From Mus musculus (Eukaryota > Chordata > Mammalia > Rodentia > Muridae): DNA of 64,000 nucleotides. Made by a program: the position numbers and the translations under genes. Below, one piece after another: positions 1 through 11,700 of the stretch (its first letter is position 1; each line of letters begins with the position of its first letter). Under the pieces are notes generated by a model, which was not told the DNA's origin, did no database searches, and saw nothing but the letters and a program-made list of their open reading frames with translations. The stretch spans positions 31,641,643-31,705,642 of the forward strand of contig NC_000083.6 in NCBI RefSeq assembly GCF_000001635.26. The letters run 5' to 3'.

Positions 1-740
1 GAAAGAAAGTGCAACGTTGAGTATTTATTTTTATAGACCATCACTGGGTAGCCTAGGCTGGCCTCAGACTCGGGGTTTTATGACACTCCCCCACCTATGC
101 TCTTAATGAAATTTAAAATAAACACAATATAGTCTTTAGTGATCACAGAGTTGTAACATTGTGGTCACAATTTAATTTTAATACTTGATCAACTCTAAAG
201 GAAACCCAGCATCACCGACCGTCACTCCTGGCCCTCAGCTGGACCAGATACGTACGACCTTATGCTGCCTTATATTTTCATTTCCATGTGAGACAGGCCA
301 TGATGTGGACCTGGATGTGTGACGAGTCACGATCTGGACAAGAAATCACCAGGAAAACCAGCGCCCTTAACCTGCCCCTGGTGAAAAAGTTTGTGTCTCT
401 CTGCTCTCTGTTTTTGTACTCGCTGGACAGCTCTGTTGTAAGCACCCGTGTGCCTGCTCACATTCTGGAGAGCCCCTTGTCACTCACAAGCCATAGTGGC
501 AAACATGGGCAAGAGTGAGTTGTGGAGAGAACCCTGTTTACACAGTGTCCCTTTGAGGCGGTCCCCACCATGTCAGAGCAGAATCTCCGTCTTTTCTCCG
601 ATTTGACTTACAAGTCACTGATTTTGGAGGTCTCAAGGCTGTGCCGCTGTGCCGTATCATAAGGTTCAGACAGAAAAAGAAAAAGATACCCTTCAGAGAC
701 ACCTATGGCTCTCCATTTGGCCACAAAAACTGACACAAAG
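1..740. other. Intergenic sequence, no gene recognised
   Basis: No coding gene or intact repeat was recognised. Around 40-80 there is a short B4/B1-like remnant in minus orientation. Short open frames here have no recognisable protein content. The segment at about 560-720 is unique-looking, but I could not assign it. Confidence 0.5.
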
Positions 741-856
741 AGCCAGGTGGCAGTGATGCACGCCTTTGATTCCAGCACTCAGGAGGCAGAGGTAGGTGTG
801 TGTCTGTGAGTTTGAGGCCAGCATGGTCTACAGAGTGAGTTCCAGGACCGCAGGAA
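741..856 (+). mobile_element. B1 SINE fragment
   Basis: It matches the B1 body (GCCAGGTGG... CCAGCACTC... GTCTACAGAGTGAG) but stops before the A-rich tail, so it is 3'-truncated. The sequence that follows is not B1. Confidence 0.8.
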
Positions 857-1077
857 ACTCCGCCCCTCCAGCACTCCCCTGCCCCCTATCGAGACAATGG
901 ACTCCATGGGACCAGAATCCCTTCAGGAATCCAATGCCGTGACAAAGCCAATGAGAAGGCAACTTACTGCACACAAAGAGATTCTTCTCGGTTCTGACAA
1001 CTTGTGAGACCGCTCTGCTGAGAACCTCGGAGCTGAGAAATAAAGATGAGCAGGATCACAACTTGACTAGATTCTTT

Positions 1078-1270
1078 TTTTTTTTTTTTTTTTTTATTTA
1101 TTTTATTTATTACATGTAAGTACACTGTAGCTGTCTTCAGACCCTCCAGAAGAGGGAGTCAGATCTCATTACGGATGGTTGTGAGCCACCATGTGGTTGC
1201 TGGGATTTGAACTTCGGACCTTCGGAAGAGCAGTCGGGCGCTCCTACCCACTGAGCCATCTCACCAGCCC
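1078..1270 (-). mobile_element. B2 SINE with intact target-site duplication
   Basis: A full B2 read on the minus strand: tRNA-like head at 1270 and poly-T (A tail) at 1078-1095. Flanking 11-bp direct repeats CTAGATTCTTT lie at 1067-1077 and 1271-1281 and define the insertion exactly. Confidence 0.95.
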
Positions 1271-1475
1271 CTAGATTCTTTAGCTATGCAAACCTCTGAC
1301 TTCAGGCTGTCGATGTGGCTGCCCTAGGAAAGGCACACAAGTCCCAGAGCCTTAAAATGCCAGATGCAGCTGTGTGGTACAGATCTATCTAGACTTGGTA
1401 CTCAAAGCAAGAGGCTTATGGGCCAGTGAGCCTGGACTGAGTGAGTGCACTGAAACAAGGAGACCCCGCCCCAAC

Positions 1476-1567
1476 AGGAGGCCCGGCCTCTTCAGGGTGG
1501 GACCAGAGGAGGCCCGGCCTCTTCAGGGTGGGACCAGAGGAGACCCAGCCTCAGCAAGGTGGACCCA
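1476..1567. repeat. 31-bp tandem repeat, about three copies
   Basis: Units 1476-1506 and 1507-1537 are identical GC-rich 31-mers (AGGAGGCCCGGCC... GGGACCAG). A third, diverged unit follows at 1538-1567 and a partial diverged unit precedes at about 1458. Confidence 0.85.
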
Positions 1568-1720
1568 AGAACTAACTCCTGAAGTTTGTCCTTGAACTCT
1601 ACATGTGTGCACATTCCACATGCAATAATTAATTAAAACTACAAAATGTTCATGCTGAAGTCCCTTGAAGATGAAGTGGGAGACTAGGGTGGCAACACGG
1701 CCAGGGTGGGGGGTGCCTCT

Positions 1721-1867
1721 CTTTGGTTTTTCCAGACAGGGTTTCTCTGTGTAGCCCTGGCTGTCCTGGAACTCACTCTGTAGACCAGGCTGGCCTCGAA
1801 CTCAGAATCCACCTGCCTCTGCCTCCTGAGTGCTGGGATTAAAGGCTTGCACCACCACTGCCTGGCT
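1721..1867 (-). mobile_element. B1 SINE
   Basis: A full-length B1 on the minus strand, from GGTTTTTCCAGACAGGG to GCCTGGCT. Short open frames over it only reflect the SINE. Confidence 0.92.
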
Positions 1868-2164
1868 ATTTGTGGCTTTTCTTGAAGCTTTGATAGATAC
1901 CCTTCCAAAGTAACTCAAAGGCTCATGGATTGAGAGGACAGTGTCCCTCGTGGCACTGGGAACATGCAGCTCAGATCTCAAGAGGACACAGAAAGCAAAG
2001 AGCTCAGCCAGAAGCCATACTGTCAAGGTCCGTCTCCAGTGATCAACTGATCAACTCTCTCTATTATGGTTCTGCCTCCTAAAGGTTCACAGCCTTCTGA
2101 AACAGCAGCATCAGGAGACAGCGTTTAAACCCATGAGTTGGTGGGGAACAATTTGCACAAAACC

Positions 2165-3327
2165 TGAACATCACTCTTTGTGTGTGTGTGTGTTTTCTTT
2201 CTTTTTTTTTTTTATCAGCAGACTTAATTCTTTTATTTTTCTCATATAAAAACCCTTATGTGGTAGCCACAGCTGGAGCCTGGGTCCTCTGAACAGAGAC
2301 TCTGGTGTGGGTTTTCACAAGATGATCCGTGAATTCCTGATAAGGAGACTTGGTGAAGACAGTCTCTTTCCAGAGGTCGGGGGTCAGGTAGCTGTAAGTC
2401 TTGGAGATGGCATCAAAGGTGGCCTTAGCAAAGTTGCCCAGGGTGGCAGTGCAGCCTCTGGCTGAAGTGTAGCAGTCATCTATACCGGCCATCATCAGGA
2501 GCTTCTTGGGCACAGGAGCAGAGACAATGCCAGTGCCTCTGGGGGCAGGGATGAGACGCACCAGCACAGAGCCACAGTGGCCTGTCACCTTGCATGGAAC
2601 AGTGTGGGGCTTGCCAATCTTGTTCCCCCAGTAGCCTCTCCGCACAGGGACGATGGAAAGCTTGGCCAAGATGATGGCCCCTCAGATGGCAGTGGCAACC
2701 TCCTTGGAGCACTTAACACCAAGACCAACGTGACCATTGTAGTCCCCAATAGCGACGAAAGCCTTGAACCTGGTCCTCTGGCCAGCCCGAGTCTGCTTCT
2801 GCACTGGCATGATTTTCAGAACCACATCCTTTAGGGACGCACCCAGGAAGAAATCAATGATCTCAGACTCCTTAATGGGCAGGGAGAACAGGTAGATCTC
2901 CTCCAAGGACTTGATCTTCATGTCCTTAACCAGGCGGCCCAGCTTGGTGACGGGGATCCACTCCTTGTCTTCAGCTTTACCTCCACGAGCCCCGCGGCCT
3001 CGACCACGGCCACGGCCTCGGCCACGACCACGGCCCCTAAGACCGCTGCCGAATCCTCCGCGGAAGCCGCCGCAGCCTCCTAATCCTGGGCCCCCCGGTC
3101 CTCCGGGCCCTCCCGCTGCACCGGCGTCATCCGCCATTTGGTGTTTTCCCCGAAGAAGAAGAAGGTGTGTGTGTTTTCGAGACAGGGTTTCTCTGTGCAG
3201 TCCTGGCTGTCCTGGAACTCACTTTGTAGACCAGGCTGGCCTCGAACTCAGAAATCCACCTGCCTCTGCCTCCCAAGTGCTGGAATTAAAGGCGTGCGCC
3301 ACCACCGCCTGGCTGAACATCACTCTT
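2165..3327 (-). mobile_element. B1 SINE split by the Rps2 retropseudogene
   Basis: The B1 body is at 3179-3313 and its A-tail side at 2179-2197. Its own target-site duplication TGAACATCACTCTT is found outside both halves, at 2165-2178 and 3314-3327. The B1 was therefore there first, and the Rps2 copy landed in its tail. Confidence 0.9.
2198..3164 (-). pseudogene. Rps2-ps: Rps2 processed pseudogene (40S ribosomal protein uS5), one in-frame stop
   Basis: An intronless copy of the Rps2 mRNA on the minus strand. The start codon is at 3135-3137 and the stop at 2256-2258; the frame is continuous except for one TGA replacing an Arg CGA codon at 2679-2681 (codon 153). Before the stop the frame carries the Gly-rich and (RG)n N-terminus and the start of the uS5 fold; after it the frame runs to the normal C-terminal end. 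Hallmarks of LINE-mediated retrotransposition are present: a short 5' UTR with the pyrimidine-rich start typical of ribosomal protein mRNAs, an AATAAA signal in the 3' UTR, a poly(A) tail (T run at about 2198-2213), and 14-bp direct repeats GTGTGTGTGTTTTC at 2184-2197 and 3165-3178. A few missense changes are visible against remembered Rps2. The parent gene lies elsewhere, and no promoter for this copy is evident. The symbol is descriptive, not an official locus name. Confidence 0.95.
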
Positions 3328-4114
3328 GACATGTTTGCTGGTGCCATCTGAGGTTGGAAACAGACTGCAGGAAGCTGCAGAGGCCGGAAGTGGCTGATCC
3401 AAGTGCTGGCCGGATTTGTGTCTGGTGAAGGGGTTGTTCTCTGCTTGCTTCCAAGATAGGGCAGATCTGGTGTTACATCTTCTCCAGGACTGAACACTGG
3501 TCCTTGCTCAGGGTAAGAGAAGCCACGGCCAGGGTCTTTATTTCTGTCAGGAGGGCTTGTTTTGCTAAATAGGTTGTAACATTTACTCTTGTGATTTTGA
3601 TGGGAAAATAGTCCCAATCGGGAATTGTGACAGCGACAACTTGATGAGATTTAGGAACAGATCTCTGGGCATATCCTTGGAGATTACATTAATTATAGTA
3701 GTGAGACACACCTTAAATATGGGCTGCACCATCCTATAGGCTGGGATCTAACGGACTAATGTGGGAGTGACCTGGGCAGTGGCGTTCATCTCTGCTCTTC
3801 ATTGTGGACACACTGGGTCAGCCACCTCACAATCCTGCCCCACCATGTCTCTCATGCCACTACAGTAGGTGGTACCCCTGAAGTTATGAGGCAAAACAAA
3901 CCCTTTCTTAACAAGGTTTGAAGACACTGCTAATGCCATTTTGGCTTATACTGCAGACTCAAAGGAAGAGCTGAGTCTAGAGTCTAGGTGGTTCTCACCT
4001 GGTATAAACAAAAATTTTAATTTGGGGCATAAAAATCCCAGCAGGTGAGGGAGGGTAAGGAGCTGCAGTGACCAGAAGTTTCTCAAGGAGACACTGTGAC
4101 CTTCCAATACAGTT
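3328..4114. other. Intergenic sequence, old repeat traces
   Basis: No gene was seen. The stretch 3340-3540 resembles the 3' part of an old mammalian interspersed repeat (GTCTGGTGAAGGGGTTGTTCT), but I cannot name it. The rest is unassigned. Confidence 0.4.
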
Positions 4115-4285
4115 TCATATAATTCTTCATTTGTGGTGATCCCAACCATGGAATTATTTCATGTAACTGAAAATTTGCTGTTACAAATTATGTCTTATGG
4201 TGGCCTTTGGTGACCTCTGTGAAAGGGTCATTGGACACCCCTCCCCACCCCCAGAGGGGGTTGTGATCCAGAAGTTAAGAACTTC
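4115..4285 (-). mobile_element. URR1-like DNA transposon remnant (hAT-Charlie type)
   Basis: Read on the minus strand it parallels the copies at 43597-43826 and 60868-61053, sharing the GGGGGTTGTGATCC region and GTGAAAGGGTC. The family name is from memory. Confidence 0.65.
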
Positions 4286-4290
4286 TTTCT

Positions 4291-4458
4291 GGGGCTCAGT
4301 GGTTAAGAACACTGATTGTTCTTCCAGAGGTCCTGAGTTCAATTCCCAGCAACCACTTGGTGGCTTATAACTATCTGTAATGGGATCTGATGCCCTCTTC
4401 TGGTGTGTCTGAAGAGAGCAATGGTCTACACATATACATTAAGTAAATAAAAAAGAAC
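4291..4458 (+). mobile_element. B2 SINE
   Basis: B2 on the plus strand, with tRNA-like box B (GGTCCTGAGTTCAATTCCCA) and an A-rich end (AAGTAAATAAAAAAG). The first bases of the head are missing. Confidence 0.88.
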
Positions 4459-4515
4459 CTTCTTGGAGCCTAAGTCATAATGCATGACAGACTGGAGTGG
4501 TAACTCCTTCTGATG

Positions 4516-4700
4516 TGGGGTTTTTTTAAAAAAATATTTATTATATGTAAGTACACTGTAGCTGTCTTCAGACACCCAGCAGAGGGCATCAGATCTCATT
4601 ACAGATGGTTTTAAGAGTCACCATGTGGTTGCTGGGATTTGAACTCAGTACCTTTGGAAGAGCAGTCAGTGCTCTTAACTGCTGAGCCATCTCTCCAGCC
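4516..4700 (-). mobile_element. B2 SINE
   Basis: B2 on the minus strand from the T/A-rich tail at 4523 to AGCCATCTCTCCAGCCC at 4700. It is the last SINE seen before the SINE-free U2af1 body. Confidence 0.92.
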
Positions 4701-5430
4701 CTGATATATCTTGTGTAGGGGTAGACCCACATCTTACCCCAAGAGCAATGCTCTGAAGGCATGTGACCAGAGGCTTACTAGCGCTTTCCATGGGACATCC
4801 ACAGTGGGTCCCAGCCCAAGGTGGAGCTGTCCAGATGCAGTATGTGAACTCCCTGAAGGAGCTAATGTCACTGAGGATGGGATTTGACTCAAGCCTGGCA
4901 CTGAGGTGTGGTGTGGCCACAGTATGTCATCACCTGTCACAGTATCTAGACTGGCAGCTGTACCCTATCTCCCAGCACAGGTGCTTTAGGACAGGAGACA
5001 CCACACAGAAAGACCTCAGACAGCGTTGAGTGCTGATGGGACATTTCCTGGGCATGTAAAGAAAGGCACGCCAGCCATCCAGTCTACCAGGGCACGTGCA
5101 CTGCATAGCTACTGAAGTCCCAGCTAGAAGACACAAGTCATGTGACCCTGCAGCACCTCACCCCAGGACATGCTCTCTTGCAAGTATGGTTGGTGGCCCA
5201 AGGCTGAGTGATCAGGTTATAGCAGGACATTGGCTCATTGGCTGTGTCAGCAGAGAGAGGCAGAGACCCCACAAGCCTTGAGGGAAACTCCTGGTCATTA
5301 AAGGTACTACGGCAGTTCCTTACCCTCTCTCACCTGCTCTGATTTTATGACCCAAATTTAGATTTGTGTTCAAGGATACCGGGCTAGCACTTTTAGAAAA
5401 GCAATTGCAGGCAAAGACGTTACAAGAAGT
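4701..5430. other. Intergenic sequence downstream of U2af1
   Basis: Unique-looking sequence with no recognised repeat, RNA gene or coding homology. Overlapping short open frames on both strands show no recognisable protein. Confidence 0.4.
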
Positions 5431-5456
5431 CACACCAATACTGTATCACTACAAAG

Positions 5457-5462
5457 TTTATT
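5457..5462 (-). terminator. U2af1: U2af1 poly(A) signal AATAAA
   Basis: TTTATT on the plus strand reads AATAAA on the U2af1 strand, about 107 bp past the stop codon. It gives a short 3' UTR with cleavage expected near 5435-5445. Confidence 0.8.
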
Positions 5463-5568
5463 CAGAAACCCATCTTTGTTGTTTTTTAAAAAAAAAAATC
5501 CCATTATGAACTGGCTTGTCAACCAACTACAACACTGTCTAGCAGACACACGGTAAAAAGGGCTCGGC

Positions 5569-5713
5569 TCAGAATCGTCCAGATCTCTCCCGGTCTCTTG
5601 ACCGCCTCCTGTCACGCTCCCGTCCTCCGCCACCTCCACCTCCACCTCCACCACCGCGTCCACGGTCTCTGGATCGGGAACGCCGTTCCCTGGATCGGGA
5701 CCTGGATCTATGC
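5569..5713 (-). CDS. U2af1: U2af1 exon 8, coding part (RS domain and stop)
   Basis: The acceptor reads TTGGTTCAG|GCATAG. The first base completes a Lys codon begun in exon 7, then 47 codons and TGA follow. It encodes HRSRSRSRERRSRSRDRGR, eleven glycines, then RERDRRRSRDRERSGRF. The 3' UTR continues to about 5440. Confidence 0.97.
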
Positions 5714-8700
5714 CTGAACCAAGAAGAAGAAAATGTATCAGAAGCAGAAGATGACAGCCCTGACTGCATAGATGACACATGAAGGTAAGATGTGCACCCC
5801 AACTTTAGATGCACCTCTAAAATGAACAGGTGTGTATATTCAGTATGATATAGCTTTCAGAACCAACCCAAATGCTGTGGGCAATCACAAAACAAATGCT
5901 GGTCTGGGCAGCAGTGGGCTCTGGACGCCCACCCAGAAGATACCCACTGGCTTGCCATGCTTAGCCCTTCTCCAACCTGACCTACTTCAGGACTTGCTAG
6001 GCAGAGTCCATTGGGCCATTTTTTTGGGGTGCGAGAAAACCATCTAGAATCAGTGAACTCACTTGATTCATCCTGACCCTTGCTGTGATGCAGGCCAGGA
6101 ACACAGTGCCCATCTGTCAGCAGGACAGCAAGATGGCCCTAGTGCCACTGCCCACTGCAGGCAAACCAGACAACCCGCACACCTGCACAATGCCTCCCTA
6201 TAAGCAGGGGCAGGATCCCCTAGGCATTTTGTATTGAGATAATGTACCAGGACCCGAGAAGACACATTAAGGACAAGCAGTCCCAGGTCTGGCTTTCCTC
6301 CAGCCCGGGGGAGTTTCCCCATTCACACCCCCGCCCCCATCCTGCATCCTGAGGACTCACTTCTTGCGCCGGCGCCCATACAGCTCCCGTCGTAGCTCTC
6401 TTGAGATGGGCTTCAAATGCATGAAGTTGCAGAAGCCCCCTCTTGTGCACTCTCTGTGGGTCAGATCCAGACATGTCATATTGTGCCCCCACTGACTGAG
6501 CTCTGCCCACCACACCAGAGTCCCGCTCTTCCTTCCTTACCCCATTTCATACTGGCGGCAGCAGGCTTCCCTGAAGTCAGTTACTGGGGACAGCTCTGCA
6601 TGGATCGGCTGTCCATTAAACCAACGGTTATTCAAGTCGATCACGGCTTTCTCTGCATCCTCCTCACGTCGAAACTGAAAAGGCAAAAACAAAGTGTTTG
6701 CCACTCCACTGCTGTGTTGCTAAGGGCTGATTCTCTACCCCACTACTGTTACACACACTCACTGAGACAGAACACTAAACAGAGAAAACTCGGTTGGCCA
6801 ATCCTCCCCAGGATAGACCCACGGCAGCCAGGTGTTTCCTTCCTTTTCAAGTCTAATCCACTAAGAGCAAACACCAGCTTGTTGCCACACAGCCTTACTT
6901 CAGAAAAGGAAACAAAGTATACAGGCTAACAACATGTGCCAATGCCAGCAGCTTCAACTTTAGAGCCCACTCCTCACTAAAGCCAGGCACCAGGACGGCA
7001 CCCACAGCGCCCGCCAGTCTGTACCTTGACATACACGTTCCCCACCAGGTGGTCCCCTAGGTTGTCGCAGACGTTCATCTCCTCGACTTCCCCGTACTTC
7101 TCTTCCATCTCAGTGAAGACTTCCTGAAGGAGAACAGGCATTGAGGAGCACCATACACAGCCCGTCTCTCAGGGCCACCCCGACCTTGCACCCGGCACTT
7201 ACCTCAAAGAACTCATCATAGTGCTCCTGCATCTCCACGTCGCTCACAGCACCTGCAGTCAAAGACACCCAGATGGTGAGCCCTGTGGCCTCGCTGCCCT
7301 CGAGCTCAGCTATAGTGACTGTCTAGAGGACGCCAGGCCAGAGCTGCATGCTACAGGAGCACCGACTTGCTTGTGCCTTGGAGTTGCTGAGATCTTAAAT
7401 GCCCACAGCCTCAGTCCTGGCTACCAAAACCATAGCCAGCTTTAGTTGGTACCAAAAGGGCCATACAAAGTTCAAGGAAAAAGGTGACTCCTGGATTAAG
7501 ACCTTTTAAAAATAAAACTGTGTTCCTTAAGACTGGAGGCCAGGAAGTACACTGATTTCCTCTGTTAGGTCAAAATGGAAGCTGAAACAAGGGTGAGTGA
7601 TCAAGAGCTTGCTCATGTGCCTTCAGACACTGCCAACCACTGAGTGCTAGAAACTTCTGATGTGATCGAAACCAAAGCCACCAGACTTCAGCATTTGGAT
7701 GTCTTGCTATAAAGAGAGTTAGACCTTGTTGAAGGTGTTCCCAACCTTTGCATCATTTCCTCTCTCTAAGCCACATGCAGTAATTGAAGCCATGGCTGCT
7801 CATAAGCACTTCTGCCCAGGCTATCCCACTGATCCCTGACTTAACCTCAATCCAGGACACCACAGAACTGGTCTGTTAATAAAGTCATGTTACAAACAGT
7901 TGGGTGAGGAGCCGGAAAGGCCCTTAAAGGGGGTGTGGGGCCATGCCGGGTCTGAATTCAATGGGTCCCTTCTGTGAGCCATATTCCTAGCTAGACAAAC
8001 AGAGAGCTCACAGGCCCACTTGCCTCTTTGGTGCATCTCACAAAAGGTATTTGGTTAGGTGTGGGGCAGTATCTTGAAGTCTGCTCAAAACTCATTTGGT
8101 AACTGAAACTAAGAACTAACTAACCTACATTCTGATTTTGATAACTGCGGTTTCCTTTCCAACTTATCTGGAGTTGTTTTAGTTATTTTGACTTTTGAGG
8201 AAACAAACTGTCCTGAAAATCCAAATTTCATTGAATGCACCAGGCTTTCTTGACAGGAACATTATGCTCATATGTGGTACCTGACCAAACCTTCAAGGGT
8301 GTCTGACCCTACCTGAGAAGGAACAGGTCAGAAGCAACAACAAAAGACCAAGAAACCTGCTCTACAGGCAGAGTGTAGCAGCTAAAGTCAAAGCCTTCTG
8401 TATTCGGGTAGAATGAGAATAGGAAAAAAATATTCCTGTGCTCTGACAAACATTTGGTGGTGGTTTTAAGACTGATGAACACACCTACTTTGTTCCAGTC
8501 CCCATCTGTCAAAGCGACCCAAAGGCCGACGAGGCCAGCACACCAAGACACTGACCAGAACACCAGTGGGCTCAGTGTATTTTAAGTACTACAACTTAGA
8601 AAATGACTACTTTTCTTGCAGAAATATTATTCTTAAAGCTGAGACTCCTTTAACTTTAGTTTGTGTATGTGAAGTGCATTTTCCTACACATGTCAACCTG

Positions 8701-11700
8701 GGAACTAATTTGCTCTAAAATAAAGTTAGTTTCATTTACTTTCTACCACCGGGACCCCAGAACTGGAAGATTTAATAAGAGCTGAAAATTCAGTTTACAG
8801 TACACCCCAAAACACACTGTGAATTGCAAATAGAGACAGCAAACACAACATCCTGTCAGGAAAGCAGAGTCCCCAAGTGAACAACCAGTTACCAATCACT
8901 TGTTTTCCATTTGCTTGTACCCCAGGGCAGGGACACGAACAAACGTTACTTAATAAAGCCACACATAAACATTTCCCCCCTCCTATAGTCCTTATTTCTA
9001 ACAATAAAACAAAACCAAGCATTTAAACCAGGGACTGATTGCCAGGTGACTGCTATCTCAATTTAGAGAGTGCTCTATCATCAGGTCAGGGTTAGCGTCA
9101 CAAACACTCAGCACCTCAGCAGGAAACACATGAAAAGCCCCATCTACACAGACAGGGGCACCAGAGGTTTCCCAGCCTGGCCAGCTCCAGCAGGTGGTCG
9201 TCCTGGGACCATTTATTTTCAAGAGATGAAGGTTTTGGTGAGGGGTGTGGTGGATTAGGCCTGTGGCATCCAAGGGGAGTCTACTTTGGGTCTGGACGTG
9301 ACTGCATCCCAGTGCTCAACGGTAGGAATAACAGTGGCTCCCAGCACAGGAAGTGATGTGCAAGGTTTACTGATGCCAGCTTAAGCTGTCACCCCACCAA
9401 GTACCCTTCATTACCAAACGTAACACACTACCCCCCAAAGCTCGAGATGCTATCTACGTAACGTGGGTGGCTAGACACTGAGCATCCCTTCTGCTGAGTG
9501 CTCATCTGATTAGCACACCTGCACGGGTGGGTGAGTCAGTGCAGGCTGCAGACCCTCACCTGGGAAACACTCAGAACAAGGCCCTCACAGAAGAGCATGA
9601 CCTCTGACATGCAGTTTATGGAAATGAGGCTAATGAGCAACAAAAATCTTAAAATTTCTAAGCAATTTCCACCCGAGTTCCAGAAAGCGAGAGAGCCATT
9701 CAGATGCCGCTGCTCTTCAGAGGGAAGAACAGACCTCCAACTCAATCCCAGTGCATCCCAGGGTGACGGTCCAAGTGCGGAGGGAGCAAGAGCAGCAAGT
9801 CCCAACTACTTCAAGGGTGCCCTTGCCAGTCACTGTCATCCTGACTAAGGGGCAGGAGTTCAGATCTCGAGGTGAGTGGGGACAACAGCTCCTGCCATCT
9901 CTAGGACGCGGTTCTTGACACTAGCACAGCAGACCAGGTGGATGGACACTGAGCTCTGACACGCAAGCCCAGGGAACCAGGGAAGGAACTTGTATGAACT
10001 TACAGCGCAAACCGTCAGCAGACTGGGAAGAGTTTTGAGGGTTACGGTAAATGTTCAAGAGGGCAATGGTCTGAAATACAAAACGCAACAACTTTATATT
10101 ATGGAAATTAAATGTACACACTTAACCGGCTGCCTGTGACGATCGATCGCTTCAGTTGAGTCAGTGCTGAAAGAGAGCGGGTTATTTCCCTCGCGCAGAG
10201 GTGTCCCCTTAGTTGGTGGCTGTCTTGAGCTACGCTAACTCTGCAGTGCAGGGAGATCTCATGAGATGCCAATATCGCACTTCTGCCCACAGCGGACTCT
10301 CCACTGCTAAGTGCCAGCCCAGCAAGGATGGCACCAGCTCTTAGCTGACAGAGACGGAGAGGAAAAGTGCTTGCACCTGCAATGGACCAAGCGCTCGCTG
10401 TACCAGAGAAATACAATATCTCATGTCATGAAATCTCCACTTCCTAGAGGAAAAATTATAATGGTGAAATAAAACCCACAAGTACTGGGCAACTTACCTT
10501 GTTGACTCCTTAATATTCCTACCATTTTAACTTTACAGAAAGAACTTAAGAAAGGCCAGGGTTCAGTCACAGTAAAGGCCGACAACTGGCTACCGGGCTA
10601 AAACCCGCTTCCTGTAGGTGGACACTCTCATGACAAACATAAGTCAACAGGAGAGGCCGGCCAGTGACTTTCCCTAGGAGAGCGCCTCCTGAGCGCTTGT
10701 GGCCCCTGTCAAGTTCTGGCTGTGCGCCACGAGGTTCCAGCACCGTGTCCTGTTTGCAACAGCTCTATGTCAGCAGCTCAGAGCCAGCGTTATGTCTCAA
10801 TTAAGAGTGGGCTCTTGAACACCATCGTTTAAAAAACTTTCTCCAACTGTGGGACTTACAGTGTGAGCCGTCAGCCGTCTGTGCACTGTTTTGGGGATTA
10901 CGATAGATGTTTTGAATCAAGATGGTCTGCGGGGAAAAAAAATAAAAAGGGGAATTCTACTGGCTGCTGTGCATATATTAGACAATTGCAAAGAGACAGT
11001 TTGTTTGCAAACGGTTAACGTTTGTTTGTTGTTTTTCTCACAAGTCAGACACTTGTGTCTTGTGCAGAGTATACCAAAACCATCATATTATGAAAACAGA
11101 GTTTGAGCAGTGACTTGGGTCAAGTCAGCCAGCAACCAAGAAGAAATTGTATTTGTTGTTTGAGTGGTCCCCGTTACCAATAATAAAGTGCTTCAATACA
11201 AGATAAGAGAATGCTAACATTTTCTTGTACTTCAAGCCAGCACACAACAGGTTAAAAAGTCACATAATCGCATTCCTCACACAATGTCATCTGTCCTAAC
11301 CAAATGCATACTTCAACTGTACGCAGTACTAAGGTCTCTGGTCTCTTAGCAAAGCAGCCACGCCAGTTGTCTTGGATACCCGACTCTTATTTACACTTTC
11401 TTGGTGGGTCTCTGTTTACATAATACAATAGTTAAAACATTTGCTCTTTTGCGATCCTTCTTTTTAAGGAAAAAATCCTTTTAACCCTTGTGCTTTTAAC
11501 TGGATCAGGCAGACTTGAAACCTTACACTGTACCGTTCTTCTTAAAATCAAGTTGTCTGAAAAAACAAACCATGTTGAAGTTAGTAAGCTAATATAGTAC
11601 ATCAATCTCACGCCCACATCACTAGAGCTTACAAAGAAACCCACCCTGAATTCCACTACCATCATGCTAGCCAATACTGCGTGACCTACAGCAGACTGCC

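Noticed and set aside
560..720. Possible processed-gene fragment (ACCATGTCAGAGCAGAATC, lysine-rich AGAAAAAGAAAAAG)
   Set aside because: No frame gives a protein I recognise and no poly(A) or direct repeats are visible.
1240..1270. tRNA-like promoter boxes in B2 elements considered as tRNA genes
   Set aside because: They are the tRNA-derived heads of SINEs; no cloverleaf or acceptor stem can be completed.
2911..3351. A Pro/Arg-rich plus-strand frame
   Set aside because: Antisense shadow of the Gly/Arg-rich Rps2 pseudogene start, continuing into B1.
1..5400. Looked for the 3' end of Cbs, the expected neighbour of U2af1 in mammals
   Set aside because: No Cbs coding sequence is present; it probably lies beyond the left edge.
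7040..7056. CTCF-like CCACCAGGTGGT in U2af1 exon 5
   Set aside because: The final GGC of the core is broken and the sequence is constrained by coding.
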